64,000 nucleotides of DNA from CAVVPY01 sp963750295 (GCA_963750295.1 CAVVPY010000005.1:186001-250000); one strand, 5' to 3'. Shown: positions 8,248 to 18,039, counted from the stretch's first letter. Made by a program: numbers and translations. The notes: generated by a model not told the origin, from the sequence alone.

Positions 8248-9120
8248 CTACTTCAGCAGCTTCGACATCCGCCGGTCGGCCAGCGGCCGGCCCTCGGTCT
8301 GGCAGGTCGGGCAGTATTCGAAGTGCCGGTCGGCGAGCGAGATCGTGCGGACTGTGTCGCCGCAGACCGGGCACGGCAGACCGGCCCGGGCATGGACCCG
8401 CAGCCCACTGCGCTTCTCGCCCTTCAGCGTCGCCGCCCGCTGACCGACCGATCGCTCGACCGCGCCGGTGAGGACCTCGACGATCGCCGACTGCAGCCGG
8501 GAGAGCTCGTCCTCGGTCAGCTTGGCCGCGATCTTGAACGGGGACAGCTTCGCGACGTGCAGGATCTCATCGGAGTAGGCGTTGCCGATCCCGGCGATGA
8601 GCGTCTGGTCGGTGAGCGCGCCTTTGAGCTGCGAGCGCTGCTCCCGAAGTAGCTGCGCGAGGTCTGCGACGGACAGCGACAGGGCGTCCGGGCCGAGCCG
8701 AGCGATACCAGGGACGTCGTTCGGCGTGCGGACGAGGTATGCCGCCAGGCGTTTCTGCGTCCCCATCTCGGTGAGGTCGAAACCGGCGACCGGGCCGGAC
8801 GGGAACTCCGGTGCCAGGTGCACCCGCAGTGCCAGCGGCCCCTTCCCCGGACGAGGCGGCGCCAGCGGCAGCGAGTCGCGCCAGTGCAGCCAGCCGCCCC
8901 GGGCCAGGTGCACGACCAGGTGCAGGCCGTCGACGTCGAGCGAGATGAACTTCCCGTAGCGCGACGCCCCGCTGACCACCGCTCCGTTGAGCGCCGCGAG
9001 GGGCGGATCGAACGTCTTCACCGCGCTGAACGCGGCCACGTCAACGCGCTGCACGGCACGACCGGTGGCCCGCTCACGCAGGAACGAGGCGAGCGCCTCG
9101 ACCTCGGGCAGTTCGGGCAC
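8248..9120 (-). CDS. Fpg/Nei family DNA glycosylase (AP lyase)
   Basis: 290-residue formamidopyrimidine/endonuclease VIII-type glycosylase that removes oxidised bases and nicks abasic sites. The N-terminal MPELPEVE provides the catalytic Pro2 and Glu3. SRYGKF carries the conserved Lys, LIAGIGNAYSDEIL is the helix-two-turns-helix motif, and the C-terminal CPVC and CPTC pairs form the zinc finger. It starts with GTG 7 nt after the msrA stop, so the two repair genes form an operon. The exact subfamily (MutM, Fpg2 or Nei) cannot be settled by eye. Confidence 0.9.
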   Translation of the reverse strand: MPELPEVEALASFLRERATGRAVQRVDVAAFSAVKTFDPPLAALNGAVVSGASRYGKFISLDVDGLHLVVHLARGGWLHWRDSLPLAPPRPGKGPLALRVHLAPEFPSGPVAGFDLTEMGTQKRLAAYLVRTPNDVPGIARLGPDALSLSVADLAQLLREQRSQLKGALTDQTLIAGIGNAYSDEILHVAKLSPFKIAAKLTEDELSRLQSAIVEVLTGAVERSVGQRAATLKGEKRSGLRVHARAGLPCPVCGDTVRTISLADRHFEYCPTCQTEGRPLADRRMSKLLK

Positions 9121-9127
9121 CGACGGC

Positions 9128-9784
9128 TCAGGCCGTAGGGGTGAGCTGCTCGGCCGGGAACCGGATCCCCGTCGTCGCGTGGCAGCGGTACCCGTTGGGG
9201 TTCTTGGCGAGGTACTGCTGGTGGTGGCCCTCGGCGTAGTAGAACTCGCCCGCGGGCGCGATCTCGGTGGTCACCGCGCCGTAGCCACGATCTTCGAGGA
9301 TCGCCCCGAACAGCGCCTTCGCCTGCTCGGCGAGCACCCGTTGCTCGTCATCGGAGTAGTAGATCGCCGAGCGGTACTGGGTACCCACGTCGTTGCCCTG
9401 CTGCATGCCCTGGGTCGGGTCGTGCACCTCGAAGAAGGCAGCCAGCAGCGTCGCGAACGTCGTCACGGCCGGGTCGTACACGACGAGGACGGCCTCGGTG
9501 TGACCGGTGCGGCCCGAGCAGACCTCCTCGTAGCTGGGGTAGCTCGTGTAGCCGCCGGCATAGCCGACCGCGGTCGTCCACACGCCCTCGGTCTGCCAGA
9601 AGACCTCTTCGGCGCCCCAGAAGCAGCCGAGGCCGAACACCACGGTCCGCAGGCCGGCCGGGAACGGCGCTTTGATCGGCCGACCGGTCACATAGTGGGT
9701 GTCGGGGACGGCGAAGTCGTAGTCACCGCGACCGGGCATGGCGCGGTCGGCGGTGACGAGTTCGGTCTTGCTCCGAAACAGCAT
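9128..9784 (-). CDS. msrA: Peptide-methionine (S)-S-oxide reductase
   Basis: 218-residue MsrA, which reduces methionine-S-sulfoxide in oxidised proteins. The active-site block GLGCFWGAEEVFWQ holds the catalytic Cys, followed by GVWTTAVGYAGG, YEEVCSGRTGHTEAV and FFEVHDPTQGMQQGNDVGTQYRS in part; the C-terminal GYRC supplies the recycling Cys. An N-terminal extension of about 45 residues before the catalytic core is common in actinobacterial MsrA. It is the first gene of an msrA-fpg pair that together repairs oxidised protein and DNA. Confidence 0.95.
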   Translation of the reverse strand: MLFRSKTELVTADRAMPGRGDYDFAVPDTHYVTGRPIKAPFPAGLRTVVFGLGCFWGAEEVFWQTEGVWTTAVGYAGGYTSYPSYEEVCSGRTGHTEAVLVVYDPAVTTFATLLAAFFEVHDPTQGMQQGNDVGTQYRSAIYYSDDEQRVLAEQAKALFGAILEDRGYGAVTTEIAPAGEFYYAEGHHQQYLAKNPNGYRCHATTGIRFPAEQLTPTA

Positions 9785-9869
9785 GGCTCCAGGCTACGAG
9801 CGTCGGCGCGGCACTGCCAGGGATGTGGACGCCCTGTGCGGACTCGTTCGCAGGACGTAACCTCATCCT

Positions 9870-10145
9870 ATGACGCAGTGGGGTCTCGACACCCTCTTCA
9901 ATCCGGCCAAGCGGCACATGGATGAGGAGAAGCGTCGGCAGCAGTCGACGCGCGAAGAGGTCGGCGACTCCTCGGGCGGCAAGAGGATCGATCTCGAGTC
10001 GGGCAAGGTCACCATCCGTCGGCGCAGCGTCGACGATGCCGCAGGCGACGAGCCGGTGCGGGCGGCGGACGATCTCGCCGGCGAGGCCATGGTGGCGGCG
10101 AGCGAGGATCTCAGCGAGGATCCCGGGGCTGGCCAGCACGATTGA
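9870..10145 (+). CDS. Small DUF6191-like hypothetical protein
   Basis: 91-residue acidic, probably soluble protein beginning MTQWGLDTLFNPAKRHMDEEK and containing the segment RIDLESGKVTIRR. The LFNP...H..EEK and IDL.SG...IR elements fit the DUF6191 family of small actinobacterial proteins as I recall it; no function is known. Divergent from msrA with an 85-nt gap. A 13-bp terminator hairpin follows 20 nt after the stop, which supports it as a real single-gene unit. Confidence 0.65.
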   Translation: MTQWGLDTLFNPAKRHMDEEKRRQQSTREEVGDSSGGKRIDLESGKVTIRRRSVDDAAGDEPVRAADDLAGEAMVAASEDLSEDPGAGQHD

Positions 10146-10165
10146 TCCGGTCGCAAGCCCGGACG

Positions 10166-10209
10166 TGGCAACGCCCCCAGCGGTCGGGGGTCCGCGGGGG
10201 GCGTTGCCA
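10166..10209 (+). terminator. 13-bp hairpin terminator
   Basis: TGGCAACGCCCCC (10166-10178) pairs perfectly with 10197-10209. It follows the DUF6191-like gene; no U-tract. Confidence 0.75.
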
Positions 10210-10619
10210 GACAAAGTCCCGGCGTTCGGTGTGCGGGGGGTACACCGGGGCCGAGTTATGACCGGGCCGAGCGATGGCGAACGGGGGACCCGCCATCGAT
10301 CGGGTGTTCCGGTGTTTGTACTCGACCCGCCGCCCACTTCGAAGTGAAGTTTGCGTTAGCTCGATGGTCCTATTTTCAGGTGAGGATCACGATAAGTCAA
10401 GACCTGCTCAAGACTTCCGCAAGAAACTGTCCGACAGCTGCCGGATATGACCGGGATGGCGCGCGTCCGGGCTGTTCTATCGGGAAAGGCGAAGATATCT
10501 CCCGCTTCGACGGCCGAGGGGAAGCGGCCGTGATTGCTCGCTAGGGTGACCGGCGTGAGAGTTCCCGACCGACGTGCCGAGTCCCGCCGTCGCAGCGTGG
10601 CCAGATCGGCGAGGGCGGC
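10210..10619. other. 410-bp region without a convincing gene
   Basis: Less GC-rich than its surroundings. It contains two TCAAGAC direct repeats 11 bp apart (10397-10403, 10408-10414) and a CTCAAG...TCCGACA pair reminiscent of a FliA/WhiG-type promoter (10407-10436). A possible 28-codon ORF starts at 10448 but has no clear ribosome site. No RNA motif was recognised. Confidence 0.4.
10407..10436 (+). promoter_or_regulatory. Possible FliA/WhiG-like promoter
   Basis: CTCAAG (10407-10412), a 17-nt gap and TCCGACA (10430-10436) loosely match a SigD/FliA/WhiG-type promoter (GCCGATA -10). Weak; the downstream target would be adk about 190 bp away. Confidence 0.2.
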
Positions 10620-11192
10620 GTGAAGGTCCTGCTGATCGGCCCGCCCGGCTCCGGCAAGGGGACGCAGGGTGAGCGGCTGGCCGACGGCCTGCAGATCGAG
10701 CACATCGCGGCCGGTGATCTGCTGCGTGCCGAGGTCGCCGCGCAGACGCCGCTGGGTCGCGAGGTCGAGCAGATCATGCAACGCGGCGATCTCGTGTCCG
10801 ACCAGATCATCCTCGAACTCGTCCTCCCGCGCGTACAGGCCGCAGCGGGGGGCAACGGTTACGTCCTGGACGGCTTCCCCCGCTCGGTCGACCAGGCGAT
10901 GGCGGCGCGCCGGCTCGCCGAGCAGACGGGGGCAACACCGAACTTCGTCGTCTACCTCGATGCGCCCCGTGACGAACTCGTGCGCCGGATCCTCGCCCGC
11001 GCGGCGGTCGAAGGTCGCGCCGACGACAACGAGCAGACCGTCCAGAACCGGCTGCGGGTCTTCGACGACGCCACCTTGCCGCTGGTCGAGTACTACCGGG
11101 GGCGCGGCCTGCTGGTCGTCGTGAACGCGGCGCAGGAGGAGGACGCGGTGACGGCGGACATCCTCGCCGCGCTGTCGGACGGCGGCGGGTGA
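10620..11192 (+). CDS. adk: Adenylate kinase (probable paralogue)
   Basis: 190-residue short-LID adenylate kinase, interconverting AMP + ATP and 2 ADP. The P-loop GPPGSGKGT is at residues 7-15, then the AMP-binding GDLLR and the DGFPRS block; the zinc-type LID is absent, as in short actinobacterial forms. GTG start. The housekeeping adk usually sits beside secY, so this copy, overlapping a glycosyltransferase by 4 nt, may be a second enzyme dedicated to nucleotide recycling for the polymer cluster (AMP or CMP from activated donors). That role is inference; the kinase assignment is secure. Confidence 0.9.
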   Translation: MKVLLIGPPGSGKGTQGERLADGLQIEHIAAGDLLRAEVAAQTPLGREVEQIMQRGDLVSDQIILELVLPRVQAAAGGNGYVLDGFPRSVDQAMAARRLAEQTGATPNFVVYLDAPRDELVRRILARAAVEGRADDNEQTVQNRLRVFDDATLPLVEYYRGRGLLVVVNAAQEEDAVTADILAALSDGGG

Positions 11193-12046
11193 GTGTCGGC
11201 GTCGTCGTCCTGAGCATGGGCACCCGTCCCGCCGAACTGGCGGCCTGCCTCGGCAGCGTCCGGGCCCAACGCGGGATCGACGCCGAGATCGTGGTGGTCG
11301 GCAACGGCTGGCAACCGGACGGGCTGCCCGACGGGGTCCGGACGGTGGCGCTCGCAGAGAACATCGGCATCTCTGCCGGCCGCAATGCCGGAGCGCGGGT
11401 CGTGACGAGCGAGGTCGTGTTCTTCCTCGACGACGACGCGTGGCTCGACGATGGCACGGTGCTGGCCCAGGTGGACGCCCGCTTCGCCGAGGACGGCGGG
11501 CTCGGTGCGGTGTGCCTGCGCCTGCGCGAGCCGGACGGGACGACCCCGCGCAGGTGGGTGCCACGGTTCAGGGTCGGCGATCCGGCCCGGTCCGGTCCCG
11601 CGTTCACCCTCGCTGAGGGGGCGAGCGTCGTCCGGCGCAGCGCCTTCGAGGCAGTCGGCGGCTGGCCGGGCGCGTTCTTCTACGGTCACGAGGGCATCGA
11701 CCTGACCTGGCGGCTCTGGGACGCGGGCTGGACGGTGCGCTACGAGGCCGATCTCACGCTGCGCCACCCGACGACCGTGCCCAGCCGCCACGACGTGTTC
11801 TACCGGTTCAACGCGCGCAACAAGGTGTGGGTGGCCCGCCGCAACCTGCCGGCGCCCCTCGTCCCGGTCTATCTGGGCTCGTGGGTGCTCGTCACGACGG
11901 CTCGGCTCGCACGCCGTCCCCGCGAGCTGCGTACCTGGTGGCGTGGCTTCGTCGAAGGGTGGCGGACGGACCCGGGCCCGCGGCTGCCCATGCGCTGGCG
12001 CACCGTGTGGCGCCTGACGCGGCTGGGCCAGCCGCCGGTCATCTGA
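11189..12046 (+). CDS. Family 2 glycosyltransferase
   Basis: 285-residue GT-A fold glycosyltransferase. VVVLSMGTRPAEL begins the domain, NIGISAGRN is the nucleotide-sugar region and FFLDDDAWLDDG provides the DxD-type metal site near residue 78. GHEGIDLTWRLWDAGW is the ED/acceptor motif. The C-terminal part is basic with Trp/Arg patches and may sit on the membrane. It overlaps adk by 4 nt (GTGA) and ends 1 nt from the convergent CDP-alcohol phosphotransferase gene. Its sugar and acceptor are unknown. Confidence 0.88.
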   Translation: MSVGVVVLSMGTRPAELAACLGSVRAQRGIDAEIVVVGNGWQPDGLPDGVRTVALAENIGISAGRNAGARVVTSEVVFFLDDDAWLDDGTVLAQVDARFAEDGGLGAVCLRLREPDGTTPRRWVPRFRVGDPARSGPAFTLAEGASVVRRSAFEAVGGWPGAFFYGHEGIDLTWRLWDAGWTVRYEADLTLRHPTTVPSRHDVFYRFNARNKVWVARRNLPAPLVPVYLGSWVLVTTARLARRPRELRTWWRGFVEGWRTDPGPRLPMRWRTVWRLTRLGQPPVI

Positions 12047-12047
12047 A

Positions 12048-12827
12048 CTAGTCGGTGAGCCGGCGCGAGAGCAGGATCGCGAGCAGGTGCCCGGCGGCGA
12101 GCACCATGGACAGCGGCAGCATCAGGATCACCCACCAGCGCAGCACGTGGTGGCCGCCGGCGAGCTCGTCCACGACCGCACCCACCACCGCGATCAGCGA
12201 GAACTCGAGCGCGACGAACGCGCGGTAGAACGGCAACGCCTTGAGCGAGCGGCGGATCCGGCGGAGCACCCCGACCCGGACGGCCGCGATCGAGGCATCC
12301 TCCGACAGCAGCGGCAAATTCGCGTACGCGCGCGCCGCGTGGATCAGGTCCCCGAAGGCCTTGTTCAGCAGGACGAGGACACCTGTCAGGGCGCCCAGCG
12401 TCGTCCACCCGCCGATCGAGCCCAACCCGCCGTCGACGTGCACCCCGAGCCCGATCGGCAGCGATGCCTCGGTGAGGTAGTGCCCGACCCGGTCGAGGTA
12501 CACGCCGGCCGGGGACGTGGTGCGGCGGACTCGCGCGATCTCGCCGTCACTGCAGTCGAACAGGATCTGGACCTGCATGAGCACCGCGCAGATGAGCACC
12601 GCCCACCAGGACGGCCACACCAGCACCGCCCCGCCGCCGACACCGCAGACGATCATCAACCAGGTGACGCCGTTGGCCGAGATGCCGGTTGGCAGCAGCG
12701 CCCGGGTCACGTAGATCGACAGCCGGCGCAGGTAGAGCGAACCGGCCCAGTGCTCGGAGTTGCGCCGTCCCATCACCGCGGGCGGCTGCGCGAGCGCACG
12801 TAGCTCGGCGATCGAGAGCCGCGTCAT
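12048..12827 (-). CDS. CDP-alcohol phosphotransferase with altered motif (last Asp to His)
   Basis: 259-residue integral membrane protein of the CDP-alcohol phosphatidyltransferase family, which joins a phospho-alcohol from a CDP donor to an acceptor. The family signature D-x2-D-G-x2-A-R-x8-G-x3-D-x3-D is present from D91 to position 116, but the fourth acidic residue, the proposed general base, is His116 (LDRVGHYLTE). About six hydrophobic segments surround it. The ATG at 12827 overlaps the upstream gene by 4 nt, giving translational coupling; longer upstream frames run through that gene and are not real. The enzyme may have a different acceptor or mechanism. Confidence 0.85.
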   Translation of the reverse strand: MTRLSIAELRALAQPPAVMGRRNSEHWAGSLYLRRLSIYVTRALLPTGISANGVTWLMIVCGVGGGAVLVWPSWWAVLICAVLMQVQILFDCSDGEIARVRRTTSPAGVYLDRVGHYLTEASLPIGLGVHVDGGLGSIGGWTTLGALTGVLVLLNKAFGDLIHAARAYANLPLLSEDASIAAVRVGVLRRIRRSLKALPFYRAFVALEFSLIAVVGAVVDELAGGHHVLRWWVILMLPLSMVLAAGHLLAILLSRRLTD

Positions 12828-14538
12828 CGCAGCCGCCTGGTGCGAGCCCCGGCGAGCAGGCTCTCGGGGACGTAGACCAGCACCAGCCAGCAGCCACCGG
12901 CCACGAGCACGGCCGGCAACATGCCGGCGAGCGCACCGACGAGGACGACGGCCGAGCGCACCGGCCATCCGCCACCCAGCAGGCCCACGGCCATCGGTAC
13001 CCCCACTCGTCGGTAGACCACGTCGTAACGGTGCCAGGCCGACACGGCGAACCACCCGAACGCGGCCGAGGTCCAGTCCGGCGCGGCGAGCAGTGCGCAC
13101 CCGAACAGCGCCCCGCCCTCGATCGCCGCGGTCACCGGCGGCAGCATCCAGCCGGCAGCCCCGCCGGGGGAGCGGGCGCCGGTGGCGAGGCCGAGCACAC
13201 CGTCGTCGCGGTAGGCCGCGAGCACCGCGCGCAGGTCCGCGCCGTAGCGTCCGACCGGCCCGCGGGTGCGGCGCAACGCGCCGAGCACCGTCCACGCCTC
13301 GGCAAGCACGGCGGTGCCGAGGTAGGCGATCAGGCCGGATGCCGGCGAGCCGGCGACTGCGGCAAGGCTCAGCACCAGCCAGCGCTCGCCGATCGGCATC
13401 CGGATGACCCGGCGCAGCCACATGCCGGCCGGGCCGTGCAAGGGTTCGGGGCCGCGGCCCGCGCCGTCGGGACGGCGCCACGTCGAGGTGTCCTCGAGCG
13501 GACGCACGTCGCGCAGCGCGGCGCGCCAGCGGGCGAGGACGCCCTTGTCGAAGGCGAAGTCCTGCAGGTGCCGCACGGTCTGTACGACCATCCCGGCGAG
13601 CGCGAGCGCCCACAGCCCGTGCCCAGCGAGCGCGAGACCGGCGAGCGCCGCGTACTCCTTGACCCGGTCGGTCGCGGCGTCGAGCCAGCCGCCGAACGCC
13701 GATCGGGTGCGGGTCGCGCGGGCGATCTCACCGTCCACGCAGTCGAGCACGAGCGACACCTGCAGCAGCAGTGCACCGGCGACCAGCCACGGGTAGGCGC
13801 CGAGGGCGAACGCACCCGCCCCGGCGAGGCCGAGCACCGCCGACACCGCCGTCACCGCGTTCGCGCCGATGCCGCGGCGCACCGCCCACGGCGTGATCCG
13901 CGCCGACAGCCGGCGCAGCACGAAGGTGGAGTACCAGCCGTCACCTGAGCGCGCTGCCGTCCGGGCCGCCAGGTCGGGACTGGCCCGGATGTCGACGGCA
14001 GTCCCCCGGCCCGCGGGGAACGGTTCGGCGCGGACCGCGGTCACTGGCGGCAGCGCGGGCGACCGGGTCAGCGCGGCGAGGGCGAGGTCGGGAACGTCGA
14101 TGTGTGCCCAGTCCGGCCGGTCAGCCACGCGCAATGCATCCGCGGCGGCGCCGACGACGCCCGCATCGACGAACAGGGCACCGAGGTAGTCGGCGTCGGC
14201 ATCCTCGATCGGGTGCAGCGGCGTGCCGGCGGTCAGGACGGTGGCACCGGCCGTCGCGACGGGGTGGCCGGACCCGCCGTCGGCGACGAGCGCGCCCACG
14301 GTCAGCGTCGGGTCGTCGAGCAGCCGCAGCAGTGCCGCGTCGGCGGCGGTGAGGTCGCTGCTGACCACCGCCACCGAGCACGGTGCCCCGGCGAGCACGT
14401 CGACGATCGACGCGAGGTCGCCGCCGGCTGTCCGCACCGTGATCGGGTCGCGGGCGGGCAGCGCCGCGAGCCGCTGCGCCGCGCGCTGCAGATCCTCCGC
14501 GCTGTCGTCTGCCCGCGGAACGAGCAGCACGAGCGCCA

Positions 14539-14539
<1 letters not shown>
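12824..14539 (-). CDS. Three-part membrane protein: N-domain, CDP-alcohol phosphotransferase, DUF5941-like C-terminus
   Basis: 571 residues. Residues 1-180 form a soluble alpha/beta domain that resembles a degenerate nucleotidyltransferase fold (MALVLLVP..., VAVVSSD, VGALVADGG). Residues 205-400 carry a complete CDP-alcohol phosphotransferase motif with D266, D269, D287 and D291. The C-terminal 150 residues are hydrophobic and look like the DUF5941 region seen in Streptomyces cell-surface clusters. The ATG at 14539 overlaps the ABC ATPase stop by one base. Bifunctional fusions of a cytidylyltransferase-like domain to this phosphotransferase are known in inositol-phosphate lipid synthesis, which suggests, but does not prove, a linked activation and transfer step. 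Confidence 0.8.
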
Positions 14540-15324
<785 letters not shown>

Positions 15325-15328
15325 CGCC

Positions 15329-16171
15329 TCAGATCTCCTTGAGCACTTGGCGCTCGAGGCGGCCGAACACGAAGATCCCCAGCGCCAGCAGGAGTGCGGT
15401 ACCGACCAGCGAGTGCAGCACGAAGGTCCATTCGACCTCCTGGGGGAAGAACGCCGCACGGTAGAGCGTGAGGATGCCCGCGAACGGGTTGAACTTCAGC
15501 ACCGTGCCGAGGCCAGCCTTCACGTTGTGCACGCTGTAGAGGATCGGCGAGGCGTAGAACATCACCCGCATCACGACGCGGATGAGCCGGTCCACGTCGG
15601 GAATGAGCACGACCAGTGGCGCGAGCAGCAGACCGATTCCCGTCAGCAGCAGGAACTCCATCGCGAACGCGACCGGCATCAGCAGGATCTGCACGTGCGG
15701 TGCCGCCAGGTAGATGAGCGCGAAGGCCGCGATCACCGGCAGGCTGAAGAGGTACTCGACCGACTTCGACGCGACCGTGCGCAGCACCCACAGCTCGCGC
15801 GGGACGTTCGTCGACCGGACCATCTGGGCCTCGGACCTCAGGGCGCGCGCGGTCGAACTGACAGTGTTGTTGAACCAGAACCACGGCAACTGCCCGGTCA
15901 GCAGGAAGAGCATGTACGGGTCGTAGCCGACGTTGCGGTTGAAGATCTTGGTGAAGACGTAGAAGTAGACCAGGCTCATCAGCAGCGGGTCGAGGACCGT
16001 CCACACCCAGCCGAGCGTGTTGCCGGTGTAGCGCACCTTGAGGTCGCGGACGATGAGCAGCCGCAGGATCCGCCGGAAGTGAAGTATCCGCCGGCCCCGG
16101 TCGAGCACGCTCGTCCGCGTCGTCGTCGTGCTGAAGCCGCCCATGCGGCTGTTGAGTGACGGGCTAGTCAT
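15329..16171 (-). CDS. Polysaccharide ABC exporter permease (TagG-like)
   Basis: 280-residue ABC-2 membrane protein with a cytosolic N-terminus (LLIVRDLKVRYTGNTLGWVW, the interface helix typical of TagG/RfbA permeases) and six hydrophobic segments. It pairs with the adjacent ATPase to move a lipid-linked polymer across the cytoplasmic membrane. It overlaps the cytidylyltransferase gene by 8 nt, placing nucleotide activation, transfer and export in a single transcriptional unit. Confidence 0.92.
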   Translation of the reverse strand: MTSPSLNSRMGGFSTTTTRTSVLDRGRRILHFRRILRLLIVRDLKVRYTGNTLGWVWTVLDPLLMSLVYFYVFTKIFNRNVGYDPYMLFLLTGQLPWFWFNNTVSSTARALRSEAQMVRSTNVPRELWVLRTVASKSVEYLFSLPVIAAFALIYLAAPHVQILLMPVAFAMEFLLLTGIGLLLAPLVVLIPDVDRLIRVVMRVMFYASPILYSVHNVKAGLGTVLKFNPFAGILTLYRAAFFPQEVEWTFVLHSLVGTALLLALGIFVFGRLERQVLKEI

Positions 16172-16868
16172 GCATGCCGCGCACGGTGCGGTTGGCGTTG
16201 TCGAGATCGGACGGGGTGTCCACCTCGACGGCCGCGAACTCGGAGATGTCGAGCGGCGTCACGCGCAGCCCGTGCCGCTCGATCGCCAACTCGATGCCCC
16301 GTTCGAAGTAGTCCAGCACGTCGACCTGTTCCAGGCACTCGATGAGCGCGGCCTTGTCACCGGCCGCGATGTAGTTGATACCGATCGCCTCGCCACTGGC
16401 GGGAACGACACCCTTGGACAGCGCGTCGATCCACCCGTCCGCGTCGACGGTGTACTTGACCTCTTCCTCACCCACGCTTGCGGTGTTGACGGCGACGAAC
16501 GACTGCTCGGCCTCGATCAAGGGGATCGTACGAGTGAGGACGCCGGCGTCGAAGACGACGTCTCCGTTCATCCACAGCATGCCGCCGTCCCCGGACGCGC
16601 GCAGGACCCGCAGCAGGCTCTGCGAGGTGTTCGTCTCGTCGTAGGCCTCGTTGTAGACGAACACCGCTTCGGGGTGCGCCTCGAGGATCATCTCCAGCTT
16701 GAATCCCACCACGACGTAGACCTGTGCGCGCGGGAACGACTCGGCGATGTTGTCCAGTTGCTGGCCGAGAATCGTGCGCCCGTCCGCCAACGGGGTCAGC
16801 GGCTTCGGGTGCGGCCGGCCCAGCCGGGTGCCGCGCCCGGCCGCGAGGATCGCGACCTGCTGCCTCAT
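16164..16868 (-). CDS. LicC-like phosphocholine/sugar nucleotidyltransferase
   Basis: 234-residue GT-A type nucleotidyltransferase. ILAAGRGTRLG is the NTP-binding loop, KPLTPL contains the activating Lys and MLWMNGDVVFD carries the metal-binding Asp. Size and layout match LicC-like phosphocholine cytidylyltransferases, which make a CDP-alcohol for the two phosphotransferases downstream. The alcohol (choline, glycerol, ribitol, inositol) cannot be read from sequence. The ATG at 16868 overlaps the upstream glycosyltransferase stop by 4 nt; longer frames are not supported. Confidence 0.85.
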   Translation of the reverse strand: MRQQVAILAAGRGTRLGRPHPKPLTPLADGRTILGQQLDNIAESFPRAQVYVVVGFKLEMILEAHPEAVFVYNEAYDETNTSQSLLRVLRASGDGGMLWMNGDVVFDAGVLTRTIPLIEAEQSFVAVNTASVGEEEVKYTVDADGWIDALSKGVVPASGEAIGINYIAAGDKAALIECLEQVDVLDYFERGIELAIERHGLRVTPLDISEFAAVEVDTPSDLDNANRTVRGMHD

Positions 16869-17941
16869 GCTCGGCCCACTCGGCGAGCCGACCCGGTCCC
16901 GCGCCGTCCGACCAGCCGCTGCCGGAGCTCGCCCAGCGGGCCGGTGAGGAAGCCGTACCCCCACGACAGGTGCATGGTCACGAGTGCTGCCGGGTAGGCC
17001 AGGCTCGATCGCAGGCCGAGTCCGCGCCGCGTCGCCACCGCGCCGAGCAGGACGACGGCGAGATACCCCGCGGGGACGGACGCCGCCGCGACAGCAACCG
17101 CGGCGCTGTGCACCAGCGCCGCGTCCACGACCAGGACCGTCCCGGCCAGCCCGATCGCTACTGTCGTCAGCGGCGCCGCGAGGTAGCGCACGCTCACGGT
17201 GTCCGGGTAGGTGCGGATGATCTGCCACCGCCACAGTCCTGACCCGCGGAACTGCTGGGCCAGCCGGCGCAGGTTCGGACGGGGCCGGTAGCGCACCTGC
17301 AGCCCCGGTTCGAACCAGACGACCTCGCCCAGCTCGCGGATGCGGTAGTTCAGCTCCCAGTCCTGCGCGCGGGTGAACCGCTCGTCGAAACCGCCCGTCT
17401 TGTCCAGGACGTCGCGCCGGAAGACGCCGAGGTAGACGGTCGGGGCGGGCCCCGGCTCGCCGCCGACGTGGAAGGCCACCGCGCCGAGCCCGATCCGCCG
17501 CGACATCGCGCGGGCCACAGCCGATTCGAAGGCCGTCACGCCCTCGGGAATCATCATCCCGCCGACGTTCGCGGCGCCGGTGTCGAGCAGGACGGACACG
17601 GCCCGGCGCACGTAATCCGGCGGCAGTTGGGCGTGACCGTCGGTGCGGACGACGATCGCCGTCTCCGGGTCGGTGCCGGCCAGGGCGATGTTCAGCCCCG
17701 CCGGGGTGCGACCGGTCGGGTTCACCAGGACGCGCAGGCGGGGGTTCTCGGCGGCCAACCCGCGCGCCAGCTCGAGGGTGTTGTCGCGCGAGGGCCCGAC
17801 AGCGACAACCAGCTCCAGCCGGCCGGGGTAGTCCTGGGCGAAGACGCTCGCCACCGCCTCGGCGAGGTGGGGTCCCTCATCGAGTGCGGTCATGATCACC
17901 GAGACATCCGGGGACGCTTCGCCTACGGGGGAACCTGGCAC
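16865..17941 (-). CDS. Family 2 glycosyltransferase, membrane-associated
   Basis: GT2 enzyme of about 358 residues from a GTG at 17941. Motifs: DVSVIMTALDEG, VAVGPSRDNT, VVRTDGHAQL (metal site) and FTRAQDWELNYRIRELG (ED/acceptor motif). Two to three C-terminal hydrophobic segments suggest membrane anchoring. The frame stays open upstream to 18094, but that stretch overlaps the divergent Stealth gene and is basic, low-quality sequence. No clear ribosome site marks the start, so an internal ATG at 17893 is also possible. First gene of the minus-strand polymer operon. Confidence 0.82.
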   Translation of the reverse strand: MPGSPVGEASPDVSVIMTALDEGPHLAEAVASVFAQDYPGRLELVVAVGPSRDNTLELARGLAAENPRLRVLVNPTGRTPAGLNIALAGTDPETAIVVRTDGHAQLPPDYVRRAVSVLLDTGAANVGGMMIPEGVTAFESAVARAMSRRIGLGAVAFHVGGEPGPAPTVYLGVFRRDVLDKTGGFDERFTRAQDWELNYRIRELGEVVWFEPGLQVRYRPRPNLRRLAQQFRGSGLWRWQIIRTYPDTVSVRYLAAPLTTVAIGLAGTVLVVDAALVHSAAVAVAAASVPAGYLAVVLLGAVATRRGLGLRSSLAYPAALVTMHLSWGYGFLTGPLGELRQRLVGRRGTGSARRVGRA

Positions 17942-18039
17942 GAACGAGAATCGTACCGGCGTGGCCGGAGTGCCCCGCCGCAACGCGGTCGTGCACGGCA
18001 GGCAACCGTCGCTCGCCCGTCCCCGCGGGGCCACATGAG

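Noticed and set aside
10448..10534. A possible 28-codon ORF before adk
   Set aside because: No clear ribosome-binding site and no similarity that I recognise; kept only as a note in the gap entry.
12828..13613. Extension of the 259-residue CDP-alcohol phosphotransferase far upstream
   Set aside because: It would run through the neighbouring gene in another frame; the ATGA overlap at 12824-12827 and the domain start support the short form.
16869..17234. Longer form of the LicC-like cytidylyltransferase
   Set aside because: The NTP-binding loop starts right after the ATG at 16868; upstream residues are out-of-frame GT2 sequence.
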